Source of the DNA: Rubripirellula tenax
GTDB taxonomy: Bacteria > Planctomycetota > Planctomycetia > Pirellulales > Pirellulaceae
NCBI RefSeq assembly: GCF_007860125.1
Contig: NZ_SJPW01000003.1
Location: forward strand, 954,764-1,018,763
Length of the DNA stretch: 64,000 bases
Direction: 5' to 3'
Translations under genes and position numbers: made by a program
In this document: positions 1 through 8,763 of the stretch, piece after piece
How the letters are laid out: every line of letters begins with the position of its first letter
Position numbering within the stretch: position 1 is the first letter of the stretch
Notes under the pieces: model-generated
Seen by the model: the letters and a program-made list of their open reading frames with translations, nothing else
Database searches by the model: none
Told to the model about the DNA's origin: nothing

Positions 1-1
1 C

Positions 2-226
2 TTTGGACTGACCAATGCCTTCGAACAAGACGGCGAAGGCCCCAAGGCACCGTACCGTCGCAAGGCCTTGCAGCTGAACTTCTATCGCCCCGGCGATTCG
101 ATGAACCAGGTTGACGATCAAATTCTGTTCGGCGTTCCAGCCTATGCCAACGATAGCGAACAACAGTACATCTTGAAGCAGTACGGGCTGTCCGAGCGTC
201 TGGATTACCGTTGGATCTTCCGCTAG
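2..226 (+). CDS. C-terminal fragment of an unidentified protein (5' end outside window)
   Basis: An open frame runs from the window edge to a TAG at 224-226 and gives about 74 residues ending in LDYRWIFR. It is rich in charged and aromatic residues and has no membrane segment or motif I recognise. Codon use looks like that of the neighbours, and the next gene (obg) starts 85 bases downstream on the same strand. I cannot name a family. It is probably the tail of a conserved protein upstream of obg. Confidence 0.6.
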   Translation, partial: FGLTNAFEQDGEGPKAPYRRKALQLNFYRPGDSMNQVDDQILFGVPAYANDSEQQYILKQYGLSERLDYRWIFR

Positions 227-311
227 GCGGCTCTACGGTTTGGCGTCGGTTGTGGCTATGATGAAGCGAATCCCCTAGTTTCGCTTCGTTTTTACCCAGG
301 CCGGCTCGTTC

Positions 312-1454
312 ATGTTCGTCGATCGCATCCAGATTGAATTGCAAGCCGGCAAGGGCGGCGACGGTTGTACCAGCATGCGGCGCGAAAAATTCGTGCCTCG
401 TGGCGGTCCCGATGGCGGCGATGGCGGTGACGGTGCCAGCATCATTTTAGAAGCTCGGTTGGGCGTCAATTCGCTTGCGGCCCTGGCCAACCGGCAGTTC
501 TATCGCGCCAAGAACGGCGGCCCCGGCGAAGGCTCCAAACGCTACGGGAGGGGCGCAAAAGATCAAGTTCTCTACGTGCCGCCGGGCACCACCGTGATCG
601 ACGCGGCGGGCGGTTTCGTGATTCGCGATCTGAAGCGACCCGGTGACTCGTTCGTCGTCGCCCGCGGGGGACGTGGCGGTCGTGGGAACGCCCACTTCAA
701 GACCGCCAACGATCGAGCCCCACGCCACTGTGAACCAGGATCGGCCGGTGAAGTCCGGTTGGTGATCTTGGAACTCAAATCGATCGCCGACGTCGGCTTG
801 GTGGGCATGCCCAACGCGGGCAAGAGCACCCTGTTGAGCCGCATCAGCAGCGCGCGACCGGAAATCGCCGACTATCCATTCACGACCAAGCACCCCAACC
901 TTGGCATCGTCGACTTGGGCGAAAAGTCGTTTGTCTTGGCCGATATCCCCGGATTGATCGAAGGGGCCAGCGAAGGCCTTGGGCTGGGGCACGAGTTCCT
1001 TCGTCACGTCGAACGCGCCGGGTTGTTGGTCCACTTGGTCGAACCTGCACCCACGGATGAAACCGACCCGATCGAAAACTACCAAGCGATCCGAGCCGAG
1101 TTGGCCCAGTACGATGCTTCGTTGGCCGAGCGAGAAGAAATCATCGTTGTTACGAAAAGTGAGTTGCCGGGCGCCGAAGACGTTCGCGCCGCGCTTCATC
1201 ATCTGACCGGGAACGACGTCTACCTGATCAGTGCGGTCGTCGGTCGAGGGCTAACCGAATTGGTTGCCGAGATCGCTGGCCGTGTCGAGAAACGACGCGA
1301 AGCGATGATCGCCGCCGGCGAAGAAGTCACGCTGCTTCGCGAAACCGATGTCCGACCGATCGAAACCGATCGACCGAAACGATTGCCGCCTCACTTGGCC
1401 GGCCCGACGTCCGGTCTTTCTGATGGCCTGCAAGCCAAGGACATTGATCTGTGA
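312..1454 (+). CDS. obg: Obg/CgtA family GTPase
   Basis: This is a ribosome-associated GTPase needed for large-subunit assembly and stress control. The 380-residue length is typical. The glycine-rich Obg fold fills roughly residues 1-158 ([24 protein letters not shown]). The G domain follows: G1 GMPNAGKST at 165-173, FTT at 190-192, G3 DIPGL at 211-215. The G4 position reads TKSE (281-284) instead of the canonical NKxD, which is unusual. A charged tail of about 50 residues replaces the TGS/OCT-type C-termini of some relatives. Its TGA overlaps the GTG start of coaX (GTGA at 1451-1454), so the two are probably translationally coupled. Confidence 0.96.
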   Translation: MFVDRIQIELQAGKGGDGCTSMRREKFVPRGGPDGGDGGDGASIILEARLGVNSLAALANRQFYRAKNGGPGEGSKRYGRGAKDQVLYVPPGTTVIDAAGGFVIRDLKRPGDSFVVARGGRGGRGNAHFKTANDRAPRHCEPGSAGEVRLVILELKSIADVGLVGMPNAGKSTLLSRISSARPEIADYPFTTKHPNLGIVDLGEKSFVLADIPGLIEGASEGLGLGHEFLRHVERAGLLVHLVEPAPTDETDPIENYQAIRAELAQYDASLAEREEIIVVTKSELPGAEDVRAALHHLTGNDVYLISAVVGRGLTELVAEIAGRVEKRREAMIAAGEEVTLLRETDVRPIETDRPKRLPPHLAGPTSGLSDGLQAKDIDL

Positions 1455-2254
1455 CGTCGACCGCATGCATGGTCGCGGTCGATGTTGGGAATACGGCGGT
1501 CAAATTGGCCGTCGAACAAGGGGATGCGATCGTTGATCATTCCATTGTCATCAGCCATACCGATTGGCATCAATCGGCGATCACTTGGGTCCGCGATCGG
1601 CTCGGGTGCAAGGACATGCAATGGCGTATCGCATCGGTGCATCAACGCGCCGCTGATCGATTGGTTGACGCCGTTCGAATTGCTGCACCGTCGGCGTCCA
1701 TCGAATTGGTGACCCACCATGACGTGCCCATGCCGGTTGCGGTTGATTTTCCCGACCGACTGGGCATCGATCGGCTGCTCAGTGCGTTTCAGGCGCGTCG
1801 CATCACGAGAGATTCTTCACCCAATTCGGGCTCCTGCGGCCCGCTGGTCGTCATCGACGCCGGATCTGCCGTGACGGTCGACTGGGTGGATGGAGCAGGC
1901 CGATTTTGCGGCGGAGCGATTTTACCGGGATTGAGCCTGCAATCGCGAGCACTAGCGATGGGCACCGATGCCCTGCCTCAAATCGATTGGTCCGAACCCC
2001 ATCAAGTTCGGATTCCGGCAACGAACACGGCCGATGCCATTTACGCGGGCATCCTGGTCGGTTTGGCAGCCGCCATCGACGGCCTGACCCAGCGTTACAT
2101 CGAGTCGTGGCAACAAGCATCTGGATCGGACGATACCGTTCCGGTCATTTTGACGGGCGGAGACTCGCTGGTGCTGTCAGCTCACCTTCGACACGCCCAT
2201 CATCAAAAACCGAACCTGGTGTGTCGCGGTCTATTAAACTTAAGTTCCCGCTGA
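1451..2254 (+). CDS. coaX: Type III pantothenate kinase
   Basis: CoaX phosphorylates pantothenate in the first step of coenzyme A synthesis. The 267-residue product carries the ASKHA phosphate-1 motif DVGNT at residues 11-15, the DRLGIDR motif, the second nucleotide-binding segment [12 protein letters not shown], and GGAILPGL, all typical of the family. The GTG at 1451 overlaps the obg stop. An in-frame ATG at 1469 would leave only three residues before DVGNT's lead strand, so the GTG is preferred. No other pantothenate kinase is in the window. It forms an apparent operon with obg. Confidence 0.93.
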   Translation: MTSTACMVAVDVGNTAVKLAVEQGDAIVDHSIVISHTDWHQSAITWVRDRLGCKDMQWRIASVHQRAADRLVDAVRIAAPSASIELVTHHDVPMPVAVDFPDRLGIDRLLSAFQARRITRDSSPNSGSCGPLVVIDAGSAVTVDWVDGAGRFCGGAILPGLSLQSRALAMGTDALPQIDWSEPHQVRIPATNTADAIYAGILVGLAAAIDGLTQRYIESWQQASGSDDTVPVILTGGDSLVLSAHLRHAHHQKPNLVCRGLLNLSSR

Positions 2255-2285
2255 TTCCTTTCGACGCTGCAACCCCTCCATCATC

Positions 2286-3800
2286 ATGTCGGCCCAAAAG
2301 CTTTCTGATCTCTTGCCAATTGGTGATACCAATTCAGCGCCTCATCCTTACCAGATTTTTGGACTTGAGGCCGGTGAACAAGATCTGCCGACCATTGCCT
2401 CGGCGGTACAGGCCACCGTGGCTCGGTTGCGTGGGGTGAAAGATGCAACGCCGCCGGCGCTGTGGAAACAAGCGGCTCAATTGGTTCAAGCCGCGCGAGT
2501 CACGTTGGCGGATCCCGCCAAGAAAGCCGAACTCGATGCACGCTTCGGCATCATTGCGGTTGACGAGACACCCAGTCCGACAACCGCTGCCCAAACGCCC
2601 GCTGCGAAGGTCGATCCGCTCGCCGGCATGCTGCCGCCGAGCAATCCGTTGGCGCCGGTCACAGCCGCTTCCACACCAACACCCGTTGCCACGCCTGAGC
2701 CCAACGCAATTCCGCCCGGAATTTTCGGCGCTCCGTCGGGACCCGCTGCGGCGACACCCGTTCAGCAATACGTTGCACCCGCAGCAATCGCCACACCCGT
2801 CATCCGCAAGGTTAGGCCGATCAAGACACGTCGCCGTTCGATGGTGGGGACGCTGATGATGGGAACGTTTTTGCTGGGGATGTTGGCTGCCATCGGCGTG
2901 TTATCGTATTTCTTGCTTTTTGGACCTGGGTCGCTGGCAATCACAAGCAAGGATGGATCGCTGACGATCTCGACGGGTCCTGGATCATCCGCGGGGTCAA
3001 CCACGGGATCGACATCCGTTGCCGATCCGCGCCCCCTCGACCCGGACAATGACACGGCCAGACCCCGGCGATTCGATCCCGTGATGGGAAAGATGGGTGG
3101 CGACATGGAACCGCCGCAACCGTCGATCACGGAACTGCAACCATCGGTTGCACCGGAGGTCGCCGCAGAGCAAATGAACGCATCGGTTCAGGACATGAAT
3201 CAAGACGGTGGCATGTCCGCCGGAATGACAGCGGCACCAACAGTCGCGAGTGAAGTCACCGCAGCGGACATCGCAAAAGCGGATGCCGAAATCGCACGAG
3301 TGACCAGTCTGTTGCGCCAGCCGAATTGGTCCGAGATGAAGTCGGCCGCCGAAGCCACGCAGCGACTTCCAATGCAAGGCGAACAAAAGATTCGCGTTAA
3401 GGGACTGTATCAGTTAGCCGATTTGGCAACCTACTATCGTGGCGGCGTCGAAAAGGGTGTCGAGTCGTTGCAGGTTGGCAATGACTTCGAAGTCACCAGC
3501 GATTTTCGAGTGGTGATTGTCGAAGTCGGTGCCGATTTTCTAGTCGTGCGATACAACGCCATGAATCGAACGTTCAAGTTTGACGAGTTCCCGCTTTCGC
3601 TCGCCAACCGGTTGGCCACGTTCTCGATCCCCGAAGGCCCGACACGGCAAGCATCGATGGCCGCCTATCAAGCGATCGCGCCCGTCAGCGATCAAGGCTA
3701 TCGCGAGGAAGCGATCCAAATTCTGGGAACCCTCAGCGGCCAAGTCGAAGACGTGGACACGGCAGCGGTTATCGAAGCCATCAAGCTGGTCCATCCGTAG
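2286..3800 (+). CDS. Single-pass membrane protein with J-domain-like N-terminus, function unknown
   Basis: The 504-residue product begins with a segment resembling the degenerate J-like domains of planctomycete proteins: YQIFGLE near residue 20, then an Ala-rich helix and LADPAKKAELDARF near residues 75-90. No HPD tripeptide is present, so DnaK stimulation is doubtful. A Pro/Ala/Thr-rich linker follows. One hydrophobic segment lies at about residues 186-213 (MMGTFLLGMLAAIG region) after a basic stretch (KTRRRS). Beyond it are a low-complexity Gly/Ser/Thr region and a folded-looking C-terminal part of about 180 residues. The ATG at 2286 follows coaX by 31 bases, so it may share its transcript. 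I do not recognise a specific function. Confidence 0.75.
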   Translation: MSAQKLSDLLPIGDTNSAPHPYQIFGLEAGEQDLPTIASAVQATVARLRGVKDATPPALWKQAAQLVQAARVTLADPAKKAELDARFGIIAVDETPSPTTAAQTPAAKVDPLAGMLPPSNPLAPVTAASTPTPVATPEPNAIPPGIFGAPSGPAAATPVQQYVAPAAIATPVIRKVRPIKTRRRSMVGTLMMGTFLLGMLAAIGVLSYFLLFGPGSLAITSKDGSLTISTGPGSSAGSTTGSTSVADPRPLDPDNDTARPRRFDPVMGKMGGDMEPPQPSITELQPSVAPEVAAEQMNASVQDMNQDGGMSAGMTAAPTVASEVTAADIAKADAEIARVTSLLRQPNWSEMKSAAEATQRLPMQGEQKIRVKGLYQLADLATYYRGGVEKGVESLQVGNDFEVTSDFRVVIVEVGADFLVVRYNAMNRTFKFDEFPLSLANRLATFSIPEGPTRQASMAAYQAIAPVSDQGYREEAIQILGTLSGQVEDVDTAAVIEAIKLVHP

Positions 3801-3826
3801 CAACGGGCTGTGCAAGGCGATTCACC

Positions 3827-4816
3827 TCAGCGAAGTTCATTCATCACTCGCTGCATCATCGAGAATCGATAGCCACGTGTCGCGATCGGTTGGCGGCACC
3901 AACCCGCCAAAAATCGCTCGAAGTCAGCCCACGCAAAGACATAAAGCCGGCGGCATTCCGATTCGAAGTCGTCGAAGTCACCTGCGTCGCTGGACTCACC
4001 TCCATTGCCGGGCCAATGCCGTCGGCATTCTGCAAAGTATCGATCCAGCAGCGAATCGCCTTGAGATTGCCGATCCGAATCGCCCGTTGCGCTTTCCAAA
4101 AAGTAGACGACGTCCTTCATTGCACAGCCGCCGCCAACGTATTGAAAATCAACCGCGGCGACGGACCTGCCATCCGGCGCGACGCAGAAATTATCGGTCT
4201 TCGCGTCGCCATGAATAATAGTGGGAAAGCGGCACCGACTTAGTTGTTCGTCGATGGCGGTTGCCAACGGTTTGAGCGGATGGTGGTCCGCCATCACATG
4301 CCATTCTTGCCGACGAGTGGCCAGATGCCAGTAGCTGCCCGTTTCCCACAAACCCGCCGGCTGGCAGTGGAGGAAACGCATATGAAACCGAGCCAACCAT
4401 TCCAAGCCGGCTTTTACCGTGTTGGCGTCGGCGGACGAAAAACGCGACGCAAAGCCGGCCGCATCCAAGTCTTCGAGCAAAAAGACGATGCCGCCATCGG
4501 CACGCGAGATTCCATCACAGCCAGCGATCCGGCAGCCGTCGGTCAGTTTTCCGCTCCAATGTTCGTACCAGTTCGCTTCAACTTCATAGCTTCGCAACTT
4601 TCGTTGATGCGACACGTCACCGTCCGCTTCCGTGGGTAGGTTTTCCACCACCGGTGGCCGAACGTGTTTGACGATCATCGATTCGGCCCGCCCACCTTGC
4701 AATGAAACTCGCCAAATTTGTCCATAACCGCTCCAAAGCGTTTGCAGTTTTTCCCATCGGCTGATGCGAGAAGCCCCCGTCATTTCAAGGATCCACGGTT
4801 CGACATCGTGATGCAT
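3827..4816 (-). CDS. Aminoglycoside phosphotransferase/ecdysteroid-kinase-like protein
   Basis: The 329-residue product has the hallmarks of the APH/choline kinase-like fold. A candidate ATP-binding lysine sits in MIVKHVRPP near residue 50. The catalytic HGDAKTDN lies at about 201-208, and the DFQ metal-binding motif near 223 is followed by KDVVYFL. This arrangement is closest to the EcKinase/DUF1679-like branch, which phosphorylates small molecules. The real substrate is unknown, and antibiotic resistance should not be assumed from the fold. The gene is convergent with the membrane-protein gene upstream. The ATG at 4816 lacks a strong ribosome site. Confidence 0.8.
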   Translation of the reverse strand: MHHDVEPWILEMTGASRISRWEKLQTLWSGYGQIWRVSLQGGRAESMIVKHVRPPVVENLPTEADGDVSHQRKLRSYEVEANWYEHWSGKLTDGCRIAGCDGISRADGGIVFLLEDLDAAGFASRFSSADANTVKAGLEWLARFHMRFLHCQPAGLWETGSYWHLATRRQEWHVMADHHPLKPLATAIDEQLSRCRFPTIIHGDAKTDNFCVAPDGRSVAAVDFQYVGGGCAMKDVVYFLESATGDSDRQSQGDSLLDRYFAECRRHWPGNGGESSDAGDFDDFESECRRLYVFAWADFERFLAGWCRQPIATRGYRFSMMQRVMNELR

Positions 4817-5098
4817 GGTGGCTAAGCGGTTTGGGGAGGGGGAGAAATGGATAGAAGTCTGCAGAGACTATCTTTGTTTTTCCCTTTGAAGGCGTTTGGC
4901 GAATTCCGAAAAAATCATGGGATTCGTAATAGTATTCGCTGGGGAGGGAACTTATCATTTCGCCGCTATTCTGATCGTCACATCCCGACATGGGTTCTGT
5001 GGGAACCCTAAGCGAGGACTGGCGAATAAAGTTTTCTGGCTTCGGTCATTCTGGCCGAATCCTCGTTCGCCCAGGCCATGCATTGCATGGGAGTCACG
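4817..5098. other. Intergenic region before the DUF1800 gene
   Basis: This 282-base spacer lies between divergent genes. I see no convincing coding frame. It contains a small hairpin (GGGTTC at 4992-4997 with GAACCC at 5003-5008) and a second nested inverted repeat (GGCGAA near 5031 with TTCGCC near 5064, enclosing TTCGG/CCGAA). Both lie in the probable leader of the DUF1800 gene. No canonical promoter could be assigned. Confidence 0.4.
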
Positions 5099-7024
5099 AT
5101 GTCTCAGTTGCGTCTCTCGGTTAGGTTCTGCACCGCGGCTTTCATTTTCGTTCTGGCTGTCGCGATCTTCTCGCCAGCATCCCAGGCAGGCACCTTCGTT
5201 GCCGCCAATGCTTCGGAAGCCCGGTTGATCGAAGCCAAGATCAAAGCGGCCCATTTTTTGTCCAAGGCAACCTTTGGGCCGACCGAATCAGGGATCGACC
5301 AATTGGCGAGTCGGATTCGACAGGTCGGTTACCGCCGCGCGTGCGAAGAATGGATTGATGATCAGTTCGATATGGTCGACAACCCCTCGTCGGGCAACTT
5401 TGTCCGCAGCCATGTCGAAACCGTTTCACAAATGCTAAGCCAAGACGGTCTTACCAATACGCAAACCAACGCCTACGTCCCCCGTTATCGAAACCAAGCG
5501 TGGTGGGACATCGCCCTGCGAAGCGACGACCAGCTTCGCCAGCGTTTTGCTTGGGCCCTATCACAGATTTTCGTGACCGCTGGCGATTCGTTTACGAATA
5601 CGACGGCTGATTTCAGTGGTGACGGAACCTGGTTGGGGACGGTCCGCTACTACGACGAAGTTTTGGTCGACAACGCGTTCGGAAACTACCGCGATTTGCT
5701 TTCGACGATGACGTATTCGCCGATCATGGGCAACTACCTCAGCCATATCGGCAATCGCAAGGCAAACGTCGCGGGCCAGCGTTTTCCCGACGAGAACTAT
5801 GCTCGCGAAATCATGCAGCTGTTTTCGATCGGGCTGTACAAACTGCACGTTGACGGCCGTCCCGTTTTGACGAGCCAAGGCGAATTGATTCCGACGTATG
5901 ACAACGAAGACATCAAGTCGCTCGCACGTTTGTTCACGGGGTTCAAGAACAATAACACCAACACGAACTTCTACGGCATGTGGAATCACAATCAGCCGAT
6001 GCTGATTTTCCCGCCCGAACACGACAACAATCGAAATTACAGCGAAACGCCCGGTGCGCCAGAAGCAAAAACGTTTTTAGGGTCAACGCTGACAACCCAA
6101 ATGCCCTCAACGCTAAGCAACACGGCGGCCAACGTCATTTTGGTAAAACAGGAGGTGGACGAGGGCTTGGACGTGATTTTTAATCACCCGAATGTTGGGC
6201 CATTCATCAGTCGCTTGTTGATCCAGCGAATGGTCAAGTCGAATCCGACGCGAAGTTACATTCGCCGCGTGGCGACGACGTTCAATGACAATGGATCGGG
6301 CGTAAAGGGCGATTTCCGTGCGGTGCTGAAGGCGATTTTGTTGGATCCGGAACTTTCACGCGGCCAACGCATCTCGCGAAAACGCTTGCCCGACCGTGTC
6401 GAAGTCACCGAACGGGGAACCGAGTTTACGCGTCTGCGAGAACCTTTGTTGCGTGTGACGGCCATGATTCGCGCCTTGAATCCGACCAGTGACAGCCCCG
6501 TTGGTTCGATGATGATCCGGTATAGCAACAGCGACTTTGGGCAGGAGCCCTACCTGTCGCCTAGCGTCTTCAACTTCTATCTGCCTGATTTTCAACCGCC
6601 GGGCGATATCACTGACTTTCAACCTTCGCGGCTGATCCCATCTTCAGGACTCTATGCGCCCGAGTTCCAGATCATGGACGCGGTGGTTGCCAACAGGGCA
6701 ACCAACAAGTTCATCAGTTGGTTGCGAGCCGGGAATATCTCCAACACGTTGTACAACGGCAACGGCTACACCTTCACTAACAAGATCACCTTCGATCTGG
6801 CCGACGAGATGGCGATGGTTGCCACGCCCGCCGGGATGCGGGATTTGCTGCAAGATCTGGACTTGCGATTGTGCAACGGAACGCTAAACGAGGATTCCAA
6901 GTCCATCATCATCGGTGCGCTGCAAACGTATGCAAACGCAAGTACGGCATCGGATGCCGAGGTTCGTTTGGAAGAGACATTGATCGCTGTGTTGACGTCG
7001 CCGAACTGCATGATCGAAGAGTAG
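5099..7024 (+). CDS. DUF1800 domain-containing protein, secreted
   Basis: The product carries a signal peptide (hydrophobic stretch AAFIFVLAVAIF ending in SQAGTF), then HFLSKATFGPTESGIDQL, which is the typical start of DUF1800. The domain continues with WW/DIALRSDDQLRQRFAWALSQ-type sequence, PDENYAREIMQLFSIG and a GPFISRLLIQRMV segment. The frame is open from an ATG at 5078, but the ATG at 5099 directly begins a normal signal peptide, so it is chosen (641 residues). DUF1800 proteins are abundant in planctomycetes and are nearly always next to DUF1501. The biochemical role is unknown; export and an involvement with extracellular material are inferred. Confidence 0.88.
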   Translation: MSQLRLSVRFCTAAFIFVLAVAIFSPASQAGTFVAANASEARLIEAKIKAAHFLSKATFGPTESGIDQLASRIRQVGYRRACEEWIDDQFDMVDNPSSGNFVRSHVETVSQMLSQDGLTNTQTNAYVPRYRNQAWWDIALRSDDQLRQRFAWALSQIFVTAGDSFTNTTADFSGDGTWLGTVRYYDEVLVDNAFGNYRDLLSTMTYSPIMGNYLSHIGNRKANVAGQRFPDENYAREIMQLFSIGLYKLHVDGRPVLTSQGELIPTYDNEDIKSLARLFTGFKNNNTNTNFYGMWNHNQPMLIFPPEHDNNRNYSETPGAPEAKTFLGSTLTTQMPSTLSNTAANVILVKQEVDEGLDVIFNHPNVGPFISRLLIQRMVKSNPTRSYIRRVATTFNDNGSGVKGDFRAVLKAILLDPELSRGQRISRKRLPDRVEVTERGTEFTRLREPLLRVTAMIRALNPTSDSPVGSMMIRYSNSDFGQEPYLSPSVFNFYLPDFQPPGDITDFQPSRLIPSSGLYAPEFQIMDAVVANRATNKFISWLRAGNISNTLYNGNGYTFTNKITFDLADEMAMVATPAGMRDLLQDLDLRLCNGTLNEDSKSIIIGALQTYANASTASDAEVRLEETLIAVLTSPNCMIEE

Positions 7025-7034
7025 TCGATGTTCG

Positions 7035-7069
7035 CAAGGTTCAAGGTGCAAGGTGCAAGGTGCAAGGCA
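7035..7069 (+). repeat. Heptamer tandem repeat, consensus CAAGGTG, about five units
   Basis: Seven-base units run head to tail: CAAGGTT, CAAGGTG, CAAGGTG, CAAGGTG, then a degenerate CAAGGCA. They lie between the DUF1800 stop at 7022-7024 and the DUF1501 start at 7177. Because seven is not a multiple of three, this is not a coding repeat. It resembles short heptamer arrays seen between planctomycete genes (from memory). Confidence 0.85.
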
Positions 7070-7176
7070 TCGGCAACGGCCGACGGCCGACGACGTGAGT
7101 CCGCGATGTCGGGGTAAAAGTAGAAGCTCGATCGTAGACAACTCAATCAATTTTCAGCACATCCATTCCTGGTTTG

Positions 7177-8697
7177 ATGACCATGCAATTCAATCGAAAA
7201 TCAGACGACGGCACTTCTCGACGAAACGTTCTGAAAACCGCGGCGGTTGGCTGCGGCATGATGAGCAATCTGTCGCTGGTTTCGGCATTCCTGAATTTGC
7301 AAGCGACGCAAACGCTTGCCGCTGGTAGTGGACCATCCGACCACAAGGCGCTCGTTTGCGTGTTCCTCAAGGGCGGCAACGACTCGTTCAATATGCTCGC
7401 TCCCAAGGGCAGCGAATACCTAAGCTATAGCGAAGCCCGTGGTAGTTCGCTCAATGGCGTTCCCACAGGCGACGGCATTGCGATTCCTGAACAGGGTGCC
7501 GATTCGTTGCTCGATATCGCCGGGCCATCGGGACGAACGTTCGGGGTTCACCCTCGGTTGGGCGACGAGGTCAGTAACCTGAATTCGGCAGCAACCGGCG
7601 GCAACGGAATCCGCGGCCTTTACAACAACGGGAAATTGTCGTTCATTGCCAATGTTGGGTCGCTGATCGAGCCCACCGACTACGCCAGTTATCAGGCCCG
7701 GTCGAACTTGCCGGTGGGTCTGTTTTCTCATTCGGATCTTCAACGGCACTGGATGTCGAGTGTTCCCCAGGACCGATCGCACTTGAAGGGTTGGGGCGGC
7801 AAGATGGCCGACCTGCTGTATTCGATGAATGACCCCTCGTCGATTTCGATGAACATTTCGTTGTCCGGCGTGAATAAGTTTCAAACCGGCAGCACGGTGA
7901 ATCCCTACTCGATCGATACGGGTTCGGCGGGCGGTGCAACGGGCGTCTTCAATTACTCGCCAAACCCGGCAAATGCGTCAAATAATCGAAACCGGGCGTT
8001 CAATGTGATGCGTAGCGGCTTGTTGGGTCAGACGTACGACGATCTGTTGTCGAAAACGTTGGCTCAGTCGCACTTGCTTTCGATGCAGTCGGCGTTGGAT
8101 TTCAACAATGCGGTCAGCGCGGTTACGGTCAACACGGTATTCGATACCGACTCGTTCAGCCAAAGGATGAAACGAGTTGCCCAGGTCATTGGTGCTCGTG
8201 AAAGTGGGACTGGGTTGGGGCAGCGTCGCCAAGTGTTCTTCGTCGACCTTGGCAGCTTTGATCATCATGCCAGCTTGCTGACCAATCATGACAATTACAT
8301 GGAGATTCTGAGCAACGGGCTGAGTTCTTTCTATCAAGCCACGGTCGAGTTGGGTGTCGAAGACAATGTCGTGACATTCACGGCTTCGGATTTCGCGAGA
8401 ACATTATCGAGCAACGGAAGCGGATCGGACCACGCTTGGGGCGGCAACCATATCGTGATGGGCGGCGAGATCGCCGGTGGAAACATCCGAGGCGACTATC
8501 CAACGAACTTGAAGACGCCGACCTTCAACGGATCAACGATCGATTTGGGTCGCGGTCGGTTGATCCCGACGACGTCGGTTGACCAATACAACGCCGAACT
8601 GGCCACATGGTTTGGTGTTTCAAACAGCGATCTAGCTGACGTGCTGCCCAACCTCAGTAACTTTAGCGGGCTCACGCCGCTGAGCCTGTTTGCGTAA
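7177..8697 (+). CDS. DUF1501 domain-containing protein with Tat-like leader
   Basis: The product (506 residues from the ATG at 7177) begins with a twin-arginine-like leader (TSRRNVLKTAAVG) and matches the DUF1501 pattern: LVCVFLKGGNDSFNMLAP, then the QARSNLPVGLFSHSDLQRHW block, the FFVDLGSFDHHASLLTNH block and FTASDFARTLSSNGSGSDHAWGGNH near the end. DUF1501 resembles the alkaline phosphatase/sulfatase fold. Its partner, the DUF1800 gene, ends 152 bases upstream. The pair probably acts together outside the cytoplasm, but the substrate is unknown. An in-frame TTG at 7174 is less likely as start. Confidence 0.88.
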   Translation: MTMQFNRKSDDGTSRRNVLKTAAVGCGMMSNLSLVSAFLNLQATQTLAAGSGPSDHKALVCVFLKGGNDSFNMLAPKGSEYLSYSEARGSSLNGVPTGDGIAIPEQGADSLLDIAGPSGRTFGVHPRLGDEVSNLNSAATGGNGIRGLYNNGKLSFIANVGSLIEPTDYASYQARSNLPVGLFSHSDLQRHWMSSVPQDRSHLKGWGGKMADLLYSMNDPSSISMNISLSGVNKFQTGSTVNPYSIDTGSAGGATGVFNYSPNPANASNNRNRAFNVMRSGLLGQTYDDLLSKTLAQSHLLSMQSALDFNNAVSAVTVNTVFDTDSFSQRMKRVAQVIGARESGTGLGQRRQVFFVDLGSFDHHASLLTNHDNYMEILSNGLSSFYQATVELGVEDNVVTFTASDFARTLSSNGSGSDHAWGGNHIVMGGEIAGGNIRGDYPTNLKTPTFNGSTIDLGRGRLIPTTSVDQYNAELATWFGVSNSDLADVLPNLSNFSGLTPLSLFA

Positions 8698-8763
8698 GCA
8701 GGCGTTTTCGTCTTTCCTGCGGGAGTTGTCCAAGCGAGTCAGGCAAGTTGTCGCTGCGCCGGA

